Source of the DNA: Forficula auricularia
Taxonomy: Eukaryota > Arthropoda > Insecta > Dermaptera > Forficulidae
Assembly: GCA_024734495.1 (NCBI GenBank)
Contig: JALMQS010000435.1
Location: 1,701,651-1,765,650, forward strand
Direction of reading: 5' to 3'
Length of the DNA: 64,000 nucleotides
This document shows, in pieces, positions 31,276 to 42,432 of the stretch. The notes beneath the pieces are model-generated. The model saw only the letters and a list, made by a program, of their open reading frames with translations, was not told the DNA's origin and searched no databases. How positions within the stretch are numbered: the first letter of the stretch is position 1; every line of letters begins with the position of its first letter. Position numbers and translations under genes: made by a program.

Positions 31276-32327
31276 TTTTTTTTATAATGATACTGATACA
31301 AGAAGAAGTTGCACCAAGAAGGTACAACCTCTGTAGTCCGTGGTGGACCCTTGTAACGTGAAGATAAGGGGAGATTTAGTGATTGGGTAGAAGTCGAAGG
31401 TATCTGTGGATGCTGGTCTTGAAAGATTGAAGGTCATAAGTTGCTGGAAAGACGGTCGGGGGAAGAGAGTTCCAGTCTCTAGATGTCATGGGGATAAATG
31501 AATTGGCGAATGCGTTTGTTTGATTAGTATCCAGTTTAAGCGCGTAGGGGTGTTGAGTTTTAGAAAATCGTGTATTTCGCACAAATGAAGCCCTTGGTGG
31601 GATTATCGATTTAATTTCGTCAGAACAAAAGCCATGGTAGTATCTATAAAAAAGGGAAAGGGCGGAGACAGATCTACGATGGGCTAGGGAGTCGAGAGTG
31701 TCAGTTAATGTAGGATCGCCTAGCAGTCTGATAGCTCGCCTCTGAATTGCGTCCAGGGTTTCAAGAGAATACTTGGGGCCCCTCTCCACAAATGCGAGCA
31801 ATATTCAAGACAGGGGCGAATTTGAGCCTTGTATAATATAAGGAGTTGAGTGGGGGTGAAAAATCGTTTGGTTCGGAAAAGAAAGCCAAGCTTACATGCT
31901 GCAGCCTTTGCTACTGAGATAATATGGTCATTCCAAGAGAGGTCAGAACCTAAGGAGACACCTAACAATGATATTTTATTACGAAATTCCAATGAGCTCG
32001 AATCAAAGGAAATGTCCGGAAGGTTCCTATCTGCGCGCCTAGAAATTAGGCAGCATTGTGTTTTACCAGCATTAAAGTTTACCAAGTTGTGAGATCCCCA
32101 TTTTTTTAGCATGCTTAAGTCTGAATTTATTGAGGAGGCTATGTTTGCGCGATTGTCTAGTAAGGATTGAGCGTTGTGGAGGGTGCTATCGTCAGCGTAA
32201 CAATGTATTGGATTGGAGGGCAGATTTAATAGGTCATTAATATAGATAATAAAGAGCGTGGGAGAAATGACTGAGCCCTGAGGAACTCCAGCATTAGTAT
32301 TAAAGGACGAGGACTTAATGAACAATG
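31276..32327 (-). mobile_element. 5'-truncated jockey-like LINE fragment inside hAT
   Basis: Two overlapping minus frames encode the reverse transcriptase C-terminal half: AGVPQGSVISPTLFIIYIND, CYADDSTL, then KAQIRPCLEYCSHLWRGAP, a frameshift near 31790, and LDAIQRRAIRLLGDP and RRSVSALSLFYRYYHGFCSD. The frame shift and the missing endonuclease make it non-functional. A T-run at 31271-31283 is the poly-A tail on the other strand. GGATTTTT flanks both sides (31268-31275, 32328-32335) as a possible target duplication, although it is low in complexity. A second copy is at 46540-47395. Confidence 0.82.
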
Positions 32328-32343
32328 GGATTTTTCGAATATA

Positions 32344-32595
32344 TTGATAAGGAAAAGGTTGAATCTTGGAATCACAATAGAGAACAAATGGTTAGAAATA
32401 TTTCATTATTTTGAAACAAACCATGTTCCATACTATGATGCATTAAAAATTGTGAAATACGCGCTGACCTTATCAGGAACTAATACTGCGACTGATGAAC
32501 GCGTTTTTTCTGTGGTAAATAAAGTGTGGACATCAGAAAAATCACAATTAAGTGTTGAGAATTTGAAAGCTATTTTATGTGTGAAATATAATTAA
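32344..32595 (+). pseudogene. hAT transposase C-terminal fragment
   Basis: About 80 residues: HYFETNHVPYYDALKIVKYA, then LSGTNTATDERVFSVVNKVW and KSQLSVENLKAILCVKYN, ending in a stop. The region resembles the C-terminal dimerisation segment of BED-type hAT transposases, with xERVFSxxNxxW in place of the usual ERxFS motif. Upstream transposase sequence is missing, apparently deleted before or with the LINE insertion. Confidence 0.7.
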
Positions 32596-33374
32596 TTTAA
32601 CAAATTCTTGTGAAAAATTTCATGACCTTTTAAACAACGACAGCAATCTACTAAAAAAAATTCACTCAAATGAGAAATATGCAAAAGAATAAAATAATGC
32701 TATACATAATTTTTTTTTATTTAATATATTTGTAAATTGTACTTATGTTGAATTTAAAAAAAATATATACCATATATAACAATATTACTTTTGCGTTCTA
32801 TAAAAATTTTAGTTGCACCATTTAGACCAAATTTTTATAATTAGTAGAGATTGTGGTGTTGGTGCAAGGTGAAACATCTTTACCAAATTTTTAATAAGAA
32901 ACCCCCAGGTCAATGGTGTCCCGATTTACCAATGTTAAAATCTGGTCACCTTACCTTAAAATGATATCGTTTCATTTTCGGATTGTTGCATAAAGGAAAA
33001 CACAGATTTAGAGAGATATTTATTTTCTTAATAGTAAATTCATTTTATATATAAAAATTATATTATTATTTTATTAACTATTTGAATAAATGAAGAAAGG
33101 AATTGATTAAAAATAGTAAAAAATAGATTTAAATTCACAAAACATACTATTTGTTTATTTTTTTTAATAGAAATAATTAGAATCTGGGTTTAATAAATAT
33201 ATATTCAGAGAATTGTCATTCAAGGGTCAATTTCAATAGAAAGAATGGAGAAATTTAAGGGGATAAAAACACAATCTCAAGTCACAGAGTAGAATTGATA
33301 CCGATTGGATAGAGTACAGAGAAGGGGTTGAATTCAAGAAATCATCGCCTAATTTTGACCATATGACCAGGGCC

Positions 33375-34092
33375 AGGGGTGTTGGGGTTATGCTGCAGAG
33401 GTAGTACCTTTAATTACTGTCGGCCACATCTAGAGTCATAGACAGTAGATGGGCGGTAATGACTGGTCCTCGCAGGGTACCCAGCTCTCACTTTTGGCTC
33501 CACGTGCCACACCCCGGTAACTGCATTGGCCTGCAGGCTAAACTTAGTGAGGGTAGCCAGATATGGCGAAAAACCGTAGCGTCTGTACTCCATGTTAGGG
33601 GCGGCTACAAACAGCGTCTGTTCTCCATGTTAGGGGCGGCTGATATCAAACCAGATATGGTGAAAACCGTAGCGTCTGTACTCCATGTTAGGGGCGGCTA
33701 CAAACAGCGTCTGTTCTCCATGTTAGGGGCGGCTGAATTAAAACTCGCCAACACGCATGGCAAGCGTGGCGTTTCAACGGCCGAAACCTTCCGATGGAAA
33801 TATCGAACTTTAAAACAACAATACCCCAGGCAAGTAGGACTAGAGGTCCGAAATCTTGCACTGCGAAATCAGTCTGCCTCAAGGATTCTGGGGGAGGCAA
33901 AAGCTCGAGGGACCGAAAAAATAGGAATAGGAAAACTTTCTACATTGCATCGTACAATATCCGCACGATGAGTTTCCCGACGCCACGCGGGGGAAACTGG
34001 ATGCAGTTAGCCCAGCAGAGATCGATATGGAAGAGAATGGAAGAGGCCTATGTTCAGGAGTGGACGTTAACAGGCTAAAGAAGAAGAAGAAG
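33375..34092 (+). mobile_element. Short RTE-like retroelement (5' and 3' ends joined)
   Basis: Flanked by a 9-bp duplication ACCAGGGCC (33366-33374 and 34093-34101) and ending in an (AAG)n tail. The 5' part contains tandem copies of about 93 bp (33558-33736), each with two CTCCATGTTAGGGGCGGCT words. The reading frame then starts as an endonuclease (FYIASYNIRTM) but jumps within about 15 codons to the element's C-terminal end (RSIWKRMEEAYVQEWTLTG, stop). Nearly all of the endonuclease and the whole reverse transcriptase are deleted, so this is a non-autonomous derivative. Confidence 0.78.
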
Positions 34093-34176
34093 ACCAGGGC
34101 CGGATAAAGGGCGATTGGAGCGATTGGGCCCCGCATTTGAAAAGGCCCCGCGTTACCATCAAAATGAACAAAAAAA

Positions 34177-34734
34177 TTGTTTTTTTTAGATAAAGCTACA
34201 GAATCACTAAACGATCGTTTTGAACAATTAAAAAATCATAATGAATTATTTGGGTTTCTGAGAAAATTTCAAAATATGGAAAAAGAAGTACTTCAAAAAC
34301 ATGCAGCTGAATTAGAAATTTCTCTAACAGATTCTAAGTTAACAGAAAATGATGTAGCAAAGGTGAAAGAAGCTGACATAGACGGAAAAATGTTAGTTGA
34401 AGAAATGGAAGCTTTGAAATCTATTTTTCCTTCAGAATTTTTTGAAAATCCGTTTAAAATGTTCAAATTTTTATCGGATAATGATAGAGCAACGGCATTT
34501 CCAAACTTGTTTATTGCTCTCCGAATATTCTTAACAATTCCAGTAAGCGTTGCTTCTGGAGAGAGATCATTTTCCAGGCTAAAACTAATAAAAAAACTAT
34601 CTGAGATCGACAATGAATCAGGATATAGATTAAATAGTTTAGCAATTATGTCGATTGAAAGTGAAGACGCAAGGAAATTAGATTTTCAAACAATTTTAGA
34701 AGAATTTACAGAACAAAAACTTACAAATATGTAA
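34177..34734 (+). pseudogene. Truncated hAT transposase, copy with compensated frameshift
   Basis: 185 codons, 93-95% like the copy at 62260-62823 by eye. C-terminal dimerisation signature: IPVSVASGERSFSRLKLIK. Between that point and RLNSLAIMS the residues differ completely (KLSEIDNESGY) because one extra A near 34592 and two extra bases near 34625 shift the frame and then restore it. The N-terminal zinc finger and catalytic core of a full hAT transposase are absent in both copies. Confidence 0.8.
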
Positions 34735-35309
34735 ATTCATGTATTCATATTCGGGGATGTAAATTTATATTCAATGAATGTTTTTGTATTTTGAACATTT
34801 TTATTTTTTAATTTATGTAGAAGTTTACCTATCTGATGATCCATGACATTTGATATACTGAATTTGAATTTTATTTAAATATTTAATATATACAGAGGGC
34901 CCCGCAAAAAAATCCAATCGGGCTCCGCACCTATTCGATCCGGGCCTGCATATGACATCTTCGGAGTGGGATCATGAGAAATGCTATAAAAGCCGGAAGC
35001 GCTGATATGATAATCAGATCCAATCTCCCCTAACAAACAAAAGGTGCTGAACTACCCGAGTTACATGGCCTATTGTAGGAGAATGGAACTCAACTTCTGT
35101 GCATAGTAAACCAGGCTTGATAAACCCATTATACAACTGGTCCGAACTCCAAGAAGTCGACGGTTATATTATTTAAATAAGCCCGTGTAAATGGTAGGTT
35201 ATGAAACAGAAATTCTGCAATTTACACGTTAAATAAGCACCAAGTAATCTGTTTTCACGGCGAAATACGGAACCTTTCAACGCGCCTCGTCAGATCGAGT
35301 ACAAGCAGA

Positions 35310-35510
35310 CGTCTCAATGGGATTAAGTGAGAGGGTGTAGACGTGAGGTGTCTATGCACTCCGGTTTTGGAAGGTTTGAAGATTATAGGTGCTGGGAAAT
35401 ATGGAGGCTGGGAGAGAGCTCCAGTTCCTTGAAGTCATGGGGATATATATATTGGCGAATGAAGTGGTCCGGCACTTTTCTAATTTGACCGCGAAAGATT
35501 CGCAATAATG
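35310..35510 (-). pseudogene. LINE 3' fragment (same family as 46540-47395)
   Basis: GAGAGGGTGTAGACG, GAAGTCATGGGGATAT and GCACTTTTCTAATTTGACCG occur in the same order as at 46580-46745. About 200 bp, no open frame. Confidence 0.7.
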
Positions 35511-35784
35511 TCAATACTACAAGAAGATAAAAGACAGCATAGTAAGAGAAGAATATCTAGAAGAAAAAGGTACAACCGCAGAAGATAAAAGTCTATCTAA
35601 GAGCCAAATTGCGGAAACATATGGAGAGGCCAGAAAAAATGCAGAGGATGTGAAAAAGAACCGGAAATTTCGGAGCATGTCGAAGAATGTGAAAATTTTT
35701 AAGTTTTTATAGGAATGGTGGTAGAAACTAAGAGGGAAAAAATATTATCAATTAATTAATTAAATAAATAAATAAATATACTTA

Positions 35785-35999
35785 CATTTGTTTTTAAGGA
35801 AAACATTCGCATTCTAATTAAGTCGATTTTTGATTCTATTAAAATATTTTTATCCATTAACTAATTAAAAAAAAATTAATAATTAATTTTTTAATAATTT
35901 TGTATTTATATAAGAATAAATAAATAAATAAATTTACATTTTTATTTAATGTTTTATTCGATTGATTTCATCCCTTATTATTTTAGTTTCATCTTTTAA
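35785..35999 (-). pseudogene. Possible coiled-coil mini-exons, decayed
   Basis: On minus, AG acceptor then LKDETKIIRDEINRIKH, stop, and a GTAAA donor (35999-35938), and a second block ending before a GTAAGT donor (about 35870-35788, MDKNILIESKIDLIRMR). The first closely resembles the open exon at 41163-41089 but has a stop. Confidence 0.4.
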
Positions 36000-36224
36000 C
36001 TAAAAAAAATAAACAAACAATTAAGTAAATAAAATAAAAAATTATGTATTAGATCAGCGTTTCTCATACTCTGTAGCATATTGTAACAAAATTATTGCCG
36101 GTTCACAGAAAAAATTAAAAAAAAATATATAATTTTACAAAAAGAAAAAATTTTTTATCGATTGTTTATATAAATGAAAAAATACAAATCTTTTATAAAA
36201 AACAATCCAAAACACGTTTATTCA

Positions 36225-36275
36225 AAAGTCCAAACGTTTCGGGAGAATTTCTTCCCTTTTTCAATGACAAATTTT
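36225..36275 (-). repeat. Decayed hammerhead-like motif
   Basis: Minus strand GGGA...TCCC stem followed by GAAACGTTTGGAC, preceded by TTGAAAA in place of CTGANGA. Resembles the decayed copy at 7852-8092. Confidence 0.35.
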
Positions 36276-36399
36276 TTCAAAAAAAGAAAAAAGGTTGCTT
36301 TCTCTAGAATTTAGAAAGCAACACTAAGATATTAAGTAAATATTTTTATAAATAGACAATTGTACAGATTGTCTTGGTGACCAGATTACCTTAAATCAA

Positions 36400-39120
36400 A
36401 AGTACTCTGGAGGCACCGAGCGATGCTCGGTAACTTCTTCCTTCAGTTAAAAGCTTTATTTTAATATTATTTTTAATTTAAAATTCTGATAAAAAGGTCG
36501 ATTTTTATTTGAAAGCCGTTTTCAAATTAAAAAAAAATACAAATATATATAATGTATTCGACCACTGTGTTATTTTTTCAGAAAATTGAGACCTGCTTAT
36601 GCGAAAGATATTTTTAAATAAATTCTTGATTATTTTTTATTCTATTAAATAAATAAGCTCCTTTATAAAAACAATTATAAAACGTTTATTAATAACGAAC
36701 AGTACCTGGCGTGCCTACGGCACGCCCGGCCCTCCGGGCTGGTGGCCCTGGCGGGCAGCGTCTCGAGATGTGATTATTAGCTGTCCGTAATTATATGTTT
36801 TGAAAAAAATATTTTGAATAATGAATATTGATCAAAGAAAGATGAAAAAATATCATTAAATGCTTTATAAATACTTTATTAAAGCATGCAACCATTTCTC
36901 TCGAAGTTCCCGATCGGTTGGAAACCTATTTATTTTTTAATAATATATTTCAATATTTAAATTTATCTAAAAAGTGTCTCTAAATTAATTATATATAATA
37001 ATTTTAAAATTAATTTATCTACTAAAATTTCAAATGACCCGCGCAGTAATAAATTAAGAATTAATCTCATTATCCCATTAAATCATATCTCATTAAAACT
37101 TATATTATAAATTAAATATATATAATATATATATATTTTAAAATTAATTTGTCTACTAAAATTTTAAGAATTTATATTTTTCTTAAATTAAAAAAAAAAT
37201 TAATTTTCGCGGTATGAATTATTTCCAAAAATTAAATATATATTAATATATAATATATTTAAAATTAATAAATTTGTCTACTAAAATTTCAAATGAGACA
37301 CGCCGTAAATCTAATATTCTAAGCTATATAAAGGAATATATTAATATATAGAGATATTATAGATAGAGAATATAGAGATTTTTATTTGAAAAATTTGACA
37401 ATCTAACTATTAGTTGCTTTTTCTCCCACATCGTACGCTAAGGCGCCACAGGTACTGTCTGACAATGGCTTTTATATATATAGATTCTAACGTTTAGGGA
37501 GAACAACAAACCACAAACACAATACTTCTTCAAGGCCTTTTAGAACAATGAAATAAGGCAACCCATTGTGTGCCTGGGTACAAAACGAAAAGGGAGACCT
37601 TTTTGAAAACCCTAAGAATGGGATTTGTCTACCTGAGAATAATTAATTTGATTACGAAAAAAACCCATAAAAAACAATTTTGTCGAAGATGAGACCGTGA
37701 CAGATCAATTGTCACCCCAAAAACCCCTAACCCGTGAATTTCATCAAAATCGGTAGAGTTGTTTTCAAAATATAACCAAGATACAAATATATAAACAAAT
37801 AAATATATAAATAAATATACAATTTTTGCTCATTTAATATAAATATTTATGAAAATTTATTTTCTCTAAAAAATGTTCGAAAAACAATCCATATCTGACC
37901 TTTTATTAATCGAATTTTGTTATTTAAAATTTCGATCATTTCCAAAATTAATATTTTTTCCAAGTTATATTCTTTATCTAAAATTTCGGGATTAGAAAAG
38001 TCAAAATTGAGTTTAAGGTTAGTAGGTAGAATGGTTAGTTAGCCAGCATTGTGCATTCGGAATTTTTCATTCTAATTGAATATTCATGCTTCGTAAATTC
38101 GAGATTTTAAGTATTGTTTAGTCTGTCCTATATATTATGTTCCGTCACAATTTAAGCAATTAATTTTAAAAACTTCCTAAATTATAAATAAGTAAATCTT
38201 TATTCCTCGACCTGCTTAGAGGCACAAGTCCTCGGTGGCTAGGTCCTCCAAACATCAATACAATCTAGCTACAATACATTAACAAACATCAATACAAATT
38301 AACTAGAACAATTTAACAAATAATAAGGTACAAAAAAAGAAGAAATGTATGCTCATTAACAAATAACATGACCATAGATTCCATCAAAAGACAAAAAGTA
38401 ATATAAAAATTCCGCGCAAAAATCCGATACTAGGAGCAAGCGACGCATTAGCCATCCCGGCATTTGCCATAAGTTGTTAAGAAAACCTGGTCAAAACCTT
38501 AACAAGGATGGTATGACCACTCTCTACTCCAGCTAATCTCTGCTTATGAGAAATAAATATAAATTTTGCACAACTCTATGACATTAGGACTTGACAAAAT
38601 TTATAATTGATTTAATCATAGGAGGCAGAGGACTATAATCCCAAGTAGTAATAAATAGACAGACTTCCACAAATCAATGCCAGATCCTACAAATGAATGC
38701 AAACCTACTTATTAATATCTGAATTATCTAACTTGTAGGAACCAGACCTATTTAAATTAATACCATTCTTCCCCAAATCCTTATAATCTAAATAACCATT
38801 TGAATCATCCTCATAACAAAAACAATCACTTCTAGTCTCAACCCTGGATCGACTACCCCTTTCAACCATATTATCAAAAAAAAAAATATTTTAAAAATAA
38901 ACAAAATATTTACCTTAGCAACGCAGAGTTTTCCTTATTCCATCCTCATTTCAAAACCAACCCTTGCTTTTCCTATCTCTAAATGGAAAGAACAGTTAAC
39001 AAACTCCTTTCTCCAAAAGAGACAAAAAAAGAACTAATAAAAACCTACCAAAAAGCTTCAAATTCGCAAGACAGCTTTTTGTTTAACCACCAGACTTCAA
39101 AGAGACCTAATTATATATTG
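36400..39120. other. Dispersed AT-rich repeats, no gene
   Basis: Contains a CCGAGCGATGCTCGG hairpin repeat (36417-36432; also at 55488 and, diverged, 58448), a GC-rich hairpin block at 36712-36775, and a block (37640-37850) with AACCCGTGAATTT and ATTTTTGCTCATTTAATATA shared with 56320-56480 and 58810-58980. The latter type of repeat is common in insects, possibly Helitron-related. No ORF is supported. Confidence 0.45.
38015..38165. repeat. Empty-site paralog of the LINE insertion at 39396
   Basis: The stretch GTTTAAGGTTAGTAG...CAGCATTGTGCATTCGG...TGTCCTATATATTATGTTCCG recurs at 39252-39395 and 40181-40205, where it is interrupted by a LINE. Here it is continuous. Confidence 0.8.
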
Positions 39121-39395
39121 TTTATCTACAATTTTGGGATTAGAAAAGTCAAATAATAAATAAAATAAGAACTTAGTTAATTAATTCAGGGGAAACAATT
39201 GAAATTTTAGAGGAAACTGTTGTAGAAGGATAATGAATTCCTGGTAAACAAATTTCCTGAGAAGAATTGTGTTTAAGGTTAGTAGAATGGTTAGTTAGCC
39301 AGCATTGTGCATTCGGAATTTTTCATTCTAATTGAATATTCATGCTCGTAGATTCGAGATTTTAAGTATTGTTTAGTCTGTCCTATATACTAGTA

Positions 39396-40180
39396 CATTG
39401 CCCTTCTAGGAAGCAATAAAAAAGAATTAGAGGACGCCCTGAATGGAATTAACCAAATCCTAATAGAAGAAATCAAAATGAAAATAAACAAGAATAAAAC
39501 CAAGGTCCTAGTATGTACAAAAAAAGAACAAACGAGACAGGAATGCATCAAAATTAACCAAGAAAACCTAGAAGGAGTTAAGGAATTCCGCTACCTAGGA
39601 AGTAAAATAACATGGGATGGGAGGAGCGAAAACGAAATTAAATCAAGAATTGCCCAAGCAAAAATGGGGTTTAATTCAAAACAAAAACTACTATGCTCCT
39701 CCTCAATCAGTTTAGCAAACAGGAAGTTGCTATTGAAGACATATGTATGGAGCATAGACCATGTACGGGTGGGAAACCTGGACAATTGGAAAAGCGGAGA
39801 GAAAGAGATTGGAGGCTTTCGAAATGTGGTGCTACAGAAGAATGATGAATATCAAATGGATGGATAAAATTACAAATGAAGAAGTTCTTGGAAGAATCGG
39901 AGAAAGAAGAACCTTGTGGAAGAGTCTGAAGAAGAGAAGAGGCCAGATGATGGGGCACACACTGAGACATGGGGGACTGCTTAGCGATATCTTGGAGGGG
40001 GAGGTGGGAAAGAAAAGGGGAAGGGGAAGACCCAGATTAGAATATTTCAACCAGATAATTGGGGATATGGGATGCCAGACATTTAGAGAGGTCAAACAGC
40101 TGGCGGGGGACAGAGTCGAGTGGAGACTGATTGTTGCATCAAACCAGTCTTAGGACTGTATACTCAATGATGATGATGAT
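39396..40180 (+). mobile_element. 5'-truncated RTE-like LINE fragment
   Basis: Flanked by the 9-bp duplication ATACTAGTA (39387-39395 and 40181-40189) and ending in (ATG)n. Two overlapping frames encode the C-terminal part of an endonuclease-reverse transcriptase: KMKINKNKTKVLVCTK, EFRYLGSKITWDGR, then after a one-base shift near 39770 YGWETWTIGKAERKRLEAFE, MWCYRRMMNIKWMD and GRPRLEYFNQIIGDMG, ending SNQS and a stop. The reverse transcriptase active site lies in the missing 5' part. Confidence 0.87.
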
Positions 40181-40360
40181 ATACTAGTATGTTCCGTCAC
40201 AATTTAAGCATAAAGTTTAGGGAAAGCGGTGTTGGTTTATAGTGAAACATATTAAACAAAGGAATTATTATTTAACGGGTTATAGTGGTGTTTCACAAAG
40301 AGGAAATAAAATTAAAAAAATTAAAAAATCTTTTAAATTATTTTGGAGATTTTTTTATTT

Positions 40361-40404
40361 ATCTCTATACATATTTCGGGCTATGAACCCTTCATCAGGA
40401 GGTT
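40361..40404 (-). ncRNA. Hammerhead-like motif, GGGT/GCCC family
   Basis: Minus: CTC before CTGATGA, A, stem II GGGT...GCCC, GAAATAT, then GAG that pairs with CTC. No mirror copy was found nearby. Confidence 0.6.
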
Positions 40405-41088
40405 AAACAGAACACTGAATATAAAAATTTTACATTGTATCGATGTTATTATAGTACAGGGCGAGTGGAGGGGGTGAGCCAATGGGAGTTGAAAGAATTG
40501 AGTGGTTGAATTTAAAGGTATGTGGCAGGTAGAAAAAGGGTTATTGAACGAATTGTCTGGACAAGGTCAGGTACATTTCAAATAGGATGTCTTAGTTCGA
40601 AATTTATTTGTATAGAATTCTGGGAATACCTGTTAAAGGAATTTGTTTAAGGGTTTTAGAATATATAAATTTAGACACAAGAAGCGGATTTGCAAGGTTA
40701 ATTCGAAGATGAGAACAGTAGAACAAATGTTTAGTAAGGAATGAATGAATTTCAATTTCAATTTAAGCAATCAATTTTATAAACTAAATTATTTTGATTC
40801 AAAAGAGGATCTTTGTCTTTTAATTTTGAAAATAGGAATGATAACGAATTAGTAGGTTAAACCTATGTGGTTGAATCCAAACAAAACAATTGGTTGTTCA
40901 AATAAACAATAAATAAAACCAGAGCGAAGCTCAGTCTTCCAGATGCTATGTTTTTATATATAAAAGAGGGCCGGGTAAAATTTTTACTAAAAATACTAGT
41001 CCGTAGTGGGAAAAGTTTGTAGAACGCTGTTTTAGATTAATTATAAATTCTTTTTCATTATTTTATATTAATAAATAAATAAACTTAC

Positions 41089-41163
41089 ATTTTTAATCAA
41101 TGTTTGGTTCAATTCATTGTTTGATTTGATTTCATCCCTTAACTCTTTGATTTCATCTTTGAG
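41089..41163 (-). CDS. Coiled-coil exon, 25 codons, good splice borders
   Basis: On minus an acceptor (TTTTCTAG) is followed by 75 open bases encoding LKDEIKELRDEIKSNNELNQ and TLIKN, then the strong donor GTAAGTTT. The heptad-like pattern of Leu/Ile and charged residues suggests a short coiled coil. Length divisible by three and phase 0 at both ends would allow exon repetition. Related blocks at 43.7-43.9 kb and 35.8-36.0 kb have the same donor context, so this may be one exon of a multi-exon minus-strand gene leading to the ankyrin exon of relic B. The partner exons partly contain stops, so the gene is probably decayed. No function can be assigned. Confidence 0.45.
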
Positions 41164-41419
41164 CTAGAAAACAATCCAATAAAAATAAATATAAGTATGA
41201 AGTAACTAAAAATAAGTGGCTCTTCTTGGGGGTGGAGGGGATATTTTTAAAATTTGATATATCTTAAAGTTTATATATACAAAAAATTAATTTTAATTTT
41301 ATAATTAAACAATTAAATATCCCAGACGCCTACCAATCGATCGCAGACCTTAAAGGTCGAAAATAATTTTCTCTTCACCCGGGGCGCGACCACCGTGTAA
41401 ATACAATTATATACAAAAG

Positions 41420-41606
41420 TTAAATTTGGGAACGAAGAAAAAGATTATCTTTATTATAGACAAAGGATCAGCTCGCGGTTCGAACTCGGATCTTCGCATG
41501 TGAACTTATGACAAAGCATCGCAGTACATACGCGAAGATCTCGGGTTCGAACCCGGCTGATCCTTTCTCTATAATAAAAATAATCTTTTCTTCGTTCCCA
41601 AATATA
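41420..41606. mobile_element. Foldback element with tRNA B-box-like palindromes
   Basis: Arms 41420-41500 and 41540-41606 are inverted copies starting TTTGGGAACGAAGAAAA. Each contains GGTTCGAAC(T/C)C, an RNA polymerase III B-box-like word, next to AAGGATCAGC. No full tRNA fold was found. Confidence 0.65.
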
Positions 41607-42432
41607 AATTAATTTAATATTTTGGAAAAACAAACGGTATACAGAAAGAGGGGTTAAGGCTATTGAGCAGAAAAGTTTAAAGGATGAATTTCTTGGCCTA
41701 ATATAAAATGAATTATGAAGAAAAATCAATCTATACTTATATATACATTAGGTGTGTCCCAAAAAATCAGTCTTTTTTTTTAACGCATACCCCTCTTGAT
41801 TTTTTTGTTTGATGTCACGTATCGATGTGCTTGTAATCGTTTGCTATTTTGTTAGTAAACGGAATTAGTCAAATATGTCGGTGAAATTACAGTTCTAAAA
41901 AAGAGTATATTTTTAATAGGGGACATGAAACATCAAATACCGGGTTCAATACTTCCCTCTAATGGACAAGTTCTGGAAGTTTTGTTTTACAATATTCGTA
42001 AAGTGAAATTAACTGTTAATGAAAGAGCAAATCTCACTATTCACGTGTGTATTATATATTGGGAAAACTGTTGTCTGTTTTAGATGCTCGGAAATCAAAA
42101 GAAGAACGTCTTCTTATACAGGGTGGGGCATAAAGATCTACCACATTTTGAAGAGGTATAAAAAATGAAAAAATTTAACTAGTAAAAAAATGAATATATT
42201 TTTGAAAAGAACATAAATTTTTTTTTTTTTAAATGTGTTTTAAACATTATATCAGACGGAAGAAAAAAGGGGGGGTGGGTCAAAAATGAAATTTCTATTT
42301 ACGTCCTTTGGGTGAAAAATGTAGAATAAGCGGGTTTTCTATAGATGGTGAATGATTATTGTCGAATAAATGATCTGCAAATGCTGAAACGTAATTTAGT
42401 GGTTGTATTAGAGAATTAAGATCAGTTCAAGA

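Larger units (their letters stand above)
30975..32953 (+). mobile_element. hAT element (TAAGGTGACCA ends) with a LINE inside
   Basis: Ends TAAGGTGACCA with perfect 8-bp duplication CCTTAAAA (30967-30974 and 32954-32961). Of the transposase only a C-terminal piece survives (32344-32595). A LINE fragment interrupts it at 31276-32327. The TCCCGATTTTT-type subterminal words recur near both ends. Confidence 0.87.
33368..34948 (+). mobile_element. hAT element (CAGGGCCGGAT ends) with an RTE-like insertion in its left end
   Basis: The left end CAGGGCC (33368-33374) continues after the insert at 34102 (GGATAAAGG...). The right end is GGATCCGGGCCTG-like, inverted CAGGCCCGGATCGAATAGG. An 8-bp duplication CATATGAC lies at 33360-33367 and 34949-34956. 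Without the insert it is 854 bp, close to the 889-bp copy at 62014-62902. It encodes the same truncated transposase tail. Confidence 0.88.

Noticed and set aside
33459..33971. 170-codon plus frame with internal repeats
   Set aside because: It reads through the tandem-repeat 5' region of the short RTE-like element in a frame different from the endonuclease start; not a separate gene.
36229..36270. Further hammerhead candidates with TTGAAAA or CTCGAAAA cores (also 7910-7945, 14165-14210, 14345-14400)
   Set aside because: Stem II and GAAAC are recognisable but the CUGANGA core is lost, so I list them only as decayed relatives.
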